A stretch of DNA of 64,000 nucleotides, taken from positions 20,887,045 through 20,951,044 of the forward strand of contig NC_052399.1 in the NCBI RefSeq assembly GCF_009389715.1. The letters are read 5' to 3'. The translations under genes were made by a program, and so were the position numbers. Origin of the DNA: Phoenix dactylifera. Lineage: Eukaryota; Streptophyta; Magnoliopsida; Arecales; Arecaceae. Positions 57,310 through 64,000 of this stretch are shown here, piece by piece. Under the pieces are notes generated by a model. That model made no database searches, was not told the origin of the DNA, and worked only from the letters and a program-made list of their open reading frames with translations. The stretch's first letter is position 1. Each line of letters starts with the position of its first letter.

Positions 57310-58619
57310 GGGCGAAGCTTCGACCCTTCCGCAGAGAACAGTGTGCTAATAGAATTCAGAAGTCGTCCGGCTCCTTCTTTTGTTTCAAAAAGAGAGAGAC
57401 GTTTGGATTCTAACTCTTGGCGCTTACCAAACAAGCAAAGAACAAACCAGTCAAATAATACCAAAAATTCCATGTTGCGGTGAAGTTCATAATCTTTGAC
57501 AGCAAGAAACGTCGTCGATGGAGACTAAATACAATTAGAAACACGAGAGAAATGTTTTCTAATTAGTGGATCTAGTCTTCCAACATTTTCCCATTAGCTT
57601 AAGTTATACCGCGCATTCCATGCGGATTTATTATAAGTTGACGCCACCTACCGGCATTAGTTTGGATTTTAGTGGTATTCCTGCAGATATTTAATATTTT
57701 AAAATGCGACGTCAAGTTTGACTCATGCATTAATAATGCTCGGGAGCGTACGAGTGATGGCCGCATTGCTGCCACGAAGAATCCTCGAGGCTGCTAAGAA
57801 GGGGCGAGACAAGTACTGTAATTGACTGGGTGATATTAATGTAACCATTTCTCCGAGATTTTTTTGGGGGTTTTATAACAGTAGACTGAGAGCATCTCAA
57901 CGTTCAATATGGAAGACTTGGTAATATTCTCTGCGGATCTATAAGATATGGTTGAAGAATGACAGTAAGATAAACAACTATTTTTGAAAAATATCATTAT
58001 TTTACATTCACTATTGGCCAGGTGATCAATATTTTGTAAGATAAACAACTGTTTTTGAAAAATAGAGTCGCAGCTTTGATGCCAAAACACTTTTGCTTCA
58101 AAGCCAGGCTGAATTGGTTTCTGCGCATACTTTCCATAATTTCATCCATATTATCATATTTCAGAGTTTATTGGCTCCTTTAGTATATCATTGTTCGTCG
58201 GAGCAGCAAGTTCTGTCTATAGAATTAATGACATAATAAATAGAATAAATTACAAAAATTTTTCTCAGGAACATCCTAGAGTTTCTTTTTCATACCTCTC
58301 TTGGAACACAATGAGTTGTTGGGGATTTCTTTTGCAGGAACATCCTAGAGTTTCTTTCTAACCAATTTTGCCAATAAAATGTAAGTATCAATTGATCTTA
58401 TGCTCTATAAAAAGAGGAGTTGACCCTCTTGCATCTCTAGGTTGTCCACAACCTCTGTAGGAAAGTTGGCCAGCCTCTCCAAGCAATGCAATTGTTGATA
58501 GCTAACCAAATATCTTTAGAAGATAGTGAAATGGAATTCAGAGCTCAGTCGTGCAGACATCAACTAAGTTCAGAGGATCATGCGGTCGTCCATGACCATA
58601 GAAGCTGATGATTTGAGTT
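57310..58619. other. Intergenic DNA between the AG peptide genes
   Basis: No gene or element domain is recognised. There are two small direct repeats: AAGATAAACAACT-TTTTTGA at about 57,969 and 58,038, and AGGAACATCCTAGAGTTTCT at about 58,267 and 58,337. Confidence 0.4.
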
Positions 58620-59010
58620 GTGTGCATGCCATGTGTGAATCATATATTCACAATCAAAACACTTATAAAAGGTTTTAAATGGATGAGACCCGGCATTCAT
58701 TGCTCGCTAAGATCTCGAGACCATTCATATCACCCAATGCAACAACCATATCCAAATTTATTCAAATTCAATCATATATACTATAAATCCAATCTAGACA
58801 CATGCTACAGTATTTTCTAGTCCATATACACCATAAGCCGAGTCCACTCTGATGTCATATTAAAATTCAAAATCTTAGCTAAAAAAACAAGTCGAAAGAT
58901 ATTATTTAGATTTTTTGGTGCTATACAAGTATCCAAGATCTACCTTATATATAGTCAATATAAAATTAAATATACGTCCGTGTGAGTTCTGATAGAGAAG
59001 TAATGGATAT
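58620..59010 (-). mobile_element. TRIM-like element fragment (LTR plus primer-site region)
   Basis: In reverse complement: an LTR-like part (CACACGGACGTATATTTAAT, GGTAGATCTTGGATACTTGT) followed by ATGACATCAGAGTGGACTCG, a degraded form of the TGGTATCAGAGC(GGATCCGG) primer-binding region of plant TRIM and Copia elements, then the internal segment TATATGGACTAGAAAATACT. This matches the order of the element at 60.8-61.3 kb. Confidence 0.45.
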
Positions 59011-59457
59011 ATAGAAAGGTGATTAGTGGTGTTTTCAGAAGCTCTGCATCATGGGCAGACAAAATTGGTAGGGCCAACCTTTTCTTGTTAAGAATTCTTT
59101 AATATGAATTCCGTTGGTCAATAATGCAAGCCCCATGAAAATCTTCTTGTTAGAAGGTGCATTCATGGTATCATCATGAAATTTTTGCACTTCAGCAGTA
59201 CTTATGGTACCTGTGCTTCGACTGCTCCCATTATCCTACACACAAACACAAAAGCACCCTTGGCATAGACAAATAATAGAAGACAGACAGCTGCAGGCTG
59301 CCAACTAGCCACAGGCAGATGGAAGCCATCAATATGCCAAAAGCTTCAATCTTTTTTTCCCTTTGGCCTCGACCCGGTTCGGTCTGCGCAGAAGAACATC
59401 GTGGTCTTTCCCACGGACGCCCACCCGGAGGCAGCTGCGCAAGTCGTGTGCAAGACC

Positions 59458-59776
59458 GAGAAGCCGCTCCCTCTCGGGCAAGTCGGATGGGATCCCTGGC
59501 CTACTTTGGGCTACAGAAGGAGCTGAACTTTGAACCAACCGGAGAACAACAAGCCTCATTCCAACATCAAGGTCTTTCTGACACAAACCAATCATCTAGC
59601 CGTAGGTTCGCTTGAATGAACAGTTCAATATAAGAAACAAAGACTTTTTATAACAATGATGAAATAAAAATACAAAGAATGATGAATTTCTTTTATTGAA
59701 TCTGATATAAAAAAAGAATTATACAAATGATGAATTCCCGAGAATACAATGCAGTTGTTCCCATTAATGGGATTTG
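59458..59776. repeat. 3' flank of AG peptide gene 2, duplicated at 63,684-64,000
   Basis: 319 bp that recur at the end of the window with about five substitutions and a 2-bp deletion. The segment starts GAGAAGCCGCTCCCTCTCGG and includes the presumed 3' UTR and polyadenylation signal of the AG peptide gene. Confidence 0.95.
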
Positions 59777-59802
59777 TACTGCTCTCTGGTGTGAGAGAAA
59801 AA

Positions 59803-59982
59803 TCAATGAATAAGATAAGTAACAAGCAGGGCTACAATCATCAGGGCATAAGCTATCCCTTGATCCATCGCCTTGCCGTCGCTTGTTGGAGAGGGTGCCA
59901 TGGCTTGGCCACGGGCGAGCTCCATAAGCCCAGACAAGAAGAAGGCGACGAAGAGCAGAGCATACACTTTCACGGCAACCAT
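59803..59982 (-). CDS. Arabinogalactan peptide (AGP16/20/22/41 family), copy 2
   Basis: Also 59 aa, from the ATG at 59,982 (the upstream in-frame leader has no ATG). Signal peptide about 1-27 (MVAVKVYALLFVAFFLSGLM..ARG), mature core QAMAPSPTSDG, and GPI tail AMDQGIAYALMIVALLVTYL ending IH. It is the closest possible paralogue of the gene at 56,968-57,147 (same length, shared TSD.KA.DQGIAY.LM.VAL.VT motif), so the pair is an old tandem duplication. A TATA box lies at 60,124-60,131 and a minus-strand AATAAA at 59,692-59,697 gives a plausible 3' end. The DNA just downstream is duplicated at the window end. Confidence 0.94.
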   Translation of the reverse strand: MVAVKVYALLFVAFFLSGLMELARGQAMAPSPTSDGKAMDQGIAYALMIVALLVTYLIH

Positions 59983-60122
59983 CTTCTGAACAACCAGAAA
60001 ATACAACTGGATGAAATGAGTGGAAGGACAAGTTAGCGAGGTAGAAGAGATGTCAGAAGCCTTTGCTAAGAGAGCTGAGAGAAAAGAAGAGCTGTTTGGT
60101 AAGAGAGCAGGCCTTCATGTGC

Positions 60123-60132
60123 CTATATATAG
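60123..60132 (-). promoter_or_regulatory. TATA box of AG peptide gene 2
   Basis: CTATATATAG on the minus strand, about 145 bp upstream of the ATG: nearly the same spacing as in the first AG peptide gene. Confidence 0.55.
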
Positions 60133-60784
60133 AGAGAGGTTGGTCAGCAGTAAGAGTTCTTTAGGCCACCAAGTTTGAAATATAAGATTACCAAGGAAAA
60201 AAGACTGTGGACTAGCAAAGGGAGAACAAGCTTTAGGCCTATAACGATTTGTTGGTTGCAGCCATTGGATCCAGTGCTTTGAATGTTATCATCATCAGCC
60301 TCTGAAGCATCGAAATTTTTCCTACCAATTATTATCAGAGGAGGAAGCTTCGTTGGTCCTTTCGAGAGGAGTGTTATTCTCTTGAATTGACCACGCCGTC
60401 ATTGGAGACGCCAATTATGAGCGAAGGGTTGGGCGTTCTGACAATTGCATGCCGCGCGTCGACAAATAGGAGCAGTTGGCTCCGTCAAGGGAGCGAGCTC
60501 AGACAACCGACCGTTCCAACCCTCCTAAAAAGGAAAGAAAAAACAACTAAGCCGGCCGAAGACCAAACACTCGACGTGCTGACTGCTGACCTCGATATTT
60601 GCACCAAATTATCAGCCTCTCACTTCATCTCGTGCATTCCGTTTATTTTTGGTGGCGTTACAATTGAATTAAAGTGCCTGGTACATTGCAGGTACCATGC
60701 ACAACGAGAATCCTTCAACCCATACGTTATCTTAGGAAGAAATTGCCGAGGTCCGTGCGTATACATATTTAGTATTATATCGAT

Positions 60785-61342
60785 TATTTATAAAAAAATA
60801 TCTTCTAACTAGCTTTTTTGGATGAGGTATTAGATTGTGACAAATAATACTGGAGCGGATCCGGCCCATAGCTTATATGGACTAGGAGACATTAATTGCA
60901 GCACACGCTTATTGAGACTGACCATGAATCGATCATGGTGCTTATGATTAGATTTGAATGGATTTAAATCCTTGGTACGACAAGGATGTCATAGCTTAAA
61001 CGAGAGAGTATGTGAGGACCTATGTGAACGTGTGTTTAGTCTCACATTGGTTATTCGTCGGAGAGATCTTAAATACTTATATAGGACTAAGAAATACAAG
61101 AAGTACATTCTCACTAGCCTTTTTGGATGAGGTCCTGAGTTGTGACAAATAGTATTATAGTAGATCCGGTCTATGGTCTATGTGGACTAGGGAATACTGC
61201 AACATGGGTTCATTGAGACTGACCACAAGCCGATCGTGATGTTTGTGATTAGTTCTACATAGGTTATTCGTTAGGAAGATCTTGGGTATTTTAAAAATTA
61301 TTTTTTGACTAATTTTTTTGTATGAGATTCTGGATTGCGACA
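60785..61342 (+). mobile_element. TRIM-like tandem LTR array
   Basis: Three LTR-type segments end alike: GGATGAGGTATTAGATTGTGACA near 60,842 (partial), GGATGAGGTCCTGAGTTGTG to 61,147 (with GTTTAGTCTCACATTGG and GTCGGAGAGATC inside) and a degraded one to 61,342 (TATGAGATTCTGGATTGCGA). After the first two follow primer-site-like AATAATACTGGAGCGGATCC and AATAGTATTATAGTAGATCC and a short internal region with TATGTGGACTAGGG and TTGAGACTGACCA. There is no coding region. LTR-internal-LTR-internal-LTR order suggests unequal recombination of a small non-autonomous retroelement. Confidence 0.6.
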
Positions 61343-62139
61343 GAATTAATCACTCATAAATGGTGGGGTAAAAATTTTTTCTCCTTTTTTTTTTGACATT
61401 TAGGAGGATCAATTTAGCAATTGGAGATCCCAAGAGGACCAAAAGTGAGCCTTTATATGCAAAGAAGTACAAGAATAAGAGGTGGTAGTAACAAGGGGTT
61501 GAGGAAAGGGAAGGTGGGGAGGAGGGGGAAGATAGATCGGGACACGAGGTGTTAGTTTTTCCTAGTCCCCTTTGAATCAGGAACATTTTGATTGGAGGAC
61601 GGCGCAACTGATTTTTTTAATTAGAAGAGGTACACCAAAAGAGATATAGAAATTTTAAGAGAGAAGGCCGCATAACTCAAATTTGAAATAGTTACAAAAT
61701 AATAAAGAGTTTAATCAATTAACAAATAAAAATTAATAGTTTAATGAATAAATGAGTAATTTGGATAACTTCGTGAAAATAACCAAAACTTAAGGATGAC
61801 TAAAATTTTTATTTACTTTTAAGACTGCTTTTTATGTCTAAGAAAAAAAAATTGCTTCAAATGTCGCCTCCTAGTCCAACTCCCTCCCAGATCAACTATT
61901 TGAAACCATAAAACTCTTCCCTTCCTTGGTCAGCTTGTTCAAACAAAGACTCTCTCTTCCTAAAATTTCAAGTTAAACTAAACCACATCGACTATAGGTT
62001 GGAATTTTGAGCTGGGCTTTAGCTTATCTTAATTGAATATTTGATTTTAGGGCCATACTTTTATATACGTAGTACTTTATCCTTACTTCATTACCTCTCT
62101 TTCTTTATCCCATCCACTAGATTATATCAGCTCTTGATT
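61343..62139. other. Intergenic DNA, no recognised feature
   Basis: AT-rich; short open frames only. No transposon domain or RNA gene is seen. Confidence 0.4.
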
Positions 62140-63372
62140 TTATCCCTCATTATAAGGCACAATCCTTTCCGCTACTCAACCGATGTGGGACTAAATCCCG
62201 AGCTCTCTTCTGCCTCTCAATACTAGCTCCCCTAGCAGGAAGGATTCGTGCGGAGGAGTTTCTGGGGAGCCCTTCCTCTTGCGCCATCTGTTAGAGCAGA
62301 AAATGGAGCTGCGTCCCAACGCAAGGTATTGTCCATTTTGGAAAAGTATGTACGTGGTTTACATCGTGCGCAGCTCGTACACGGTAATTTTTTTTCTCAC
62401 GGCTTTGTCCCACAAGGGGCACCTTGACTAGGAAGGAGAGTGCTGGAGCAGCTCAGCCTGGCTAGAGCAAGGTATTGTCCGCTTTGGGGGAGTACATATG
62501 TGCTTTACATCGTGTGCAACTCGTGCACAGCAATTTCTCTCCCACGGCTTTGTCCTACAAGGGGCGCCTTGCGAGGGAAGGGGTGACCCCTCCTTATAAG
62601 GCATAATCCTTTCCGCTCCTCAACTGATGTGGGACTAAAGTTCTGAGCTCTCCTCCCTCGAAACTTCTCCGTACGAATCCTTCTTGCTAGGGGGGCTAGC
62701 ATTGGGGGGCGGAGGAGAGCTCGGGACTTTAGTCCCACATCGATTGAGCAGCGAAAATGATTATGCCTTATAAGGAGGGGTCACCCCTTTCCTCGCAAGA
62801 CGCCCCTTGTGGAATAAAGTCGTGAGGGAAAAATCGCCGTGCACGAGCTGCGCATGATGTAAAGCACGTGGGTACTCATCCAAAGCAGACAATACCTTGC
62901 TCTAGCCAGGCTGAGCTGCTCCAGCACTCTCCTTCCTAGTCAAGGCATCCCTTGCGGGACAAAGCCGTGAGGGAGAAATTGCCGTGTACGAGCTGCGCAC
63001 GATGTAAAGCACATGCGTATTTTTCCAAAGCGGACAATATCTTGCTCCGGCTGAGCTACTCCAGCACTCTCTATCTGTAAGGCGTCTTTTAAAAGACAAA
63101 GCCATGAGGAGAAAATTGCCGTGCACGAGCGGCACACGATGTAAAGCACGTGCGTACTTTCCCAAAACGGACAATACCTTGCGCTAGGACGCAATCTTAT
63201 TTTCTGCTCTAACATATGGCACTAGAGGAAGGGCTCCTCCGAAAGTTTTCCGCGCGAATCCTTCCTGCTAGGGGGGCTAGTGTTGGGGGGGGGGGGGGGA
63301 AGAGCTCGGGACTTTAGTTCCACATTGGTTGAGTAGCGGAAATGATTGTGTCTTGAGGGGTTACCCATTTCC
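62140..63372. mobile_element. Inverted pair of TRIM-like LTRs with internally amplified repeat units
   Basis: The plus-oriented half (about 62,697-63,372): G-rich tract, TTTAGTCCCACATCGATTG, then three ~130-bp units each ending in a GACAAT..CTTG motif (62,890, 63,035 and 63,175), the LTR end GCTCTAACA near 63,212, a primer-site-like TGGCACTAGAGGAAGGGC, a ~70-bp internal stretch, a run of about 15 G (polypurine tract) at about 63,285-63,299 and the start of the next LTR (CTTTAGTTCCACATTGG). The left half (62,140-62,690) is the same in inverse order with two units. CACATCG near the start and AGCGGACAATA near the end are the hallmarks of a widespread plant TRIM LTR. No protein is coded. Confidence 0.65.
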
Positions 63373-63374
63373 TC

Positions 63375-63540
63375 GGTTGAGTAGAGGAGGTCTAACTCAT
63401 GGCTTATGTAGACTAGAATATATTGCAACACAGGCTCATCAAGGCTGATTATGGCCTATCATGATGTGCTTATTATTAGATTTGAATTAATTAAAATTTT
63501 TCAACCATTGTTTTTTGGGGAGATTAGGGGTTGTTACACA
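63375..63540 (+). mobile_element. TRIM internal fragment
   Basis: TATGTAGACTAGAATATATT, GGCTCATCAAGGCTGATTAT and ATGATGTGCTTATTATTAGA resemble the internal part of the element at 60,860-60,955 (TATATGGACTAGGAG, TTATTGAGACTGACCATG, ATGGTGCTTATGATTAGA). Detached piece. Confidence 0.45.
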
Positions 63541-63683
63541 TCACAAAGGAGGGAGAAGAGCTTATCCAAAGTACATATCACTAATGCATATGGGTGTTCT
63601 AATTCGCTCTCACGGGGAAAACTTTGTGCAAAAGATCTGGCCATGCCAAATCTTCGTACTAATATCTATAGTATAACACGGAA

Positions 63684-64000
63684 GAGAAGCCGCTCCCTCT
63701 TGGGCAAGTCTGATGGGATCCCTGGCCTACTTTGGGCTACAGAAGGAGCTGAACTTTGAACCAACCGGAGAACAACAAGCCTCATTCCAACATCAAGGTC
63801 TTTCTGACACAAACCAATCATCTAGCCGTAGGTTCGCTTGAATGAACAGTACAATATAAGAAACAAAGACTTTTTATAACAATGATGAAATAAAAATACA
63901 AAGAATGATGAATTTCTTTTATTGAATCTGATATAAAAAAAATTATACGAATGATGAATTCCCGAGAATACAATGCAGTTGTTCCCATTAATGGGATTTG
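63684..64000. repeat. Second copy of the AG peptide gene 2 3' flank, cut by the window end
   Basis: Matches 59,458-59,776 over 317 bp at about 98%. It ends only because the window ends; in the first copy the AG peptide stop codon follows 27 bp later, so another AG peptide gene copy on the minus strand may start just outside the window. Confidence 0.9.

Noticed and set aside
59319..59615. Open frame of 98 codons on plus
   Set aside because: Part of it is repeated at 63.7 kb as flanking DNA of the AG peptide gene; no motif, frame not conserved between the copies.

Overview
The window is nuclear DNA of a flowering plant. Genes are split by many GT-AG introns, all protein families are plant types, and the DNA between and inside genes is full of plant-type retroelement debris. 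The protein set and the GGTACCGG-rich repeat family suggest a monocot, possibly a palm; that placement is inference and not proven by the sequence.

Layout. 1-5.1 kb: gene-free, with one AT-rich dispersed repeat. 5.1-27.5 kb (minus): a complete 17-exon MSH7, the plant-specific MutS homologue, with an intact 1101-residue reading frame; its introns hold an Au-type SINE with target-site duplication, a LINE fragment, a polypyrimidine tract and several GGTACCGG-rich repeats. 27.6-31.4 kb: gene-free repeat cluster with a tRNA-headed SINE, an AT-rich MITE-like block, a LINE remnant and a 5 x 35-bp tandem array. 31.5-38.4 kb (minus): a complete HSP110/HSP70-15-type chaperone gene (854 residues, 9 coding exons, a probable 5'-UTR intron and a heat-shock element); its first coding intron carries a long, nearly perfect hairpin. 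38.4-42.1 kb: LINE debris, including one element inserted into another in opposite orientation. 42.2-52.2 kb (plus): a complete 11-exon DDT-domain gene of the DDR4 type (535 residues). 54.2-54.7 kb (minus): an intronless OVATE-family gene. 56.97-57.15 and 59.80-59.98 kb (minus): two 59-residue arabinogalactan-peptide genes. 60.8-63.6 kb: TRIM-like LTR fragments, including a tandem LTR array and an inverted LTR pair. 63.68-64.0 kb: a ~98% copy of the 3' flank of the second AG-peptide gene, running off the window.

The genes are not an operon or a pathway cluster. MSH7 (mismatch recognition with MSH2), the HSP110 chaperone (HSP70 nucleotide exchange), DDR4 (ISWI chromatin remodelling), OFP (transcriptional repression) and AG peptides (cell surface) are ordinary independent plant genes. 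I found no unambiguous new system. The most unusual structures are the long hairpins and inverted LTR pair (possible small-RNA sources), the nested LINEs and the recent duplication at the AG-peptide locus. Exon borders were derived by hand from reading frame, splice consensus and remembered family sequence.
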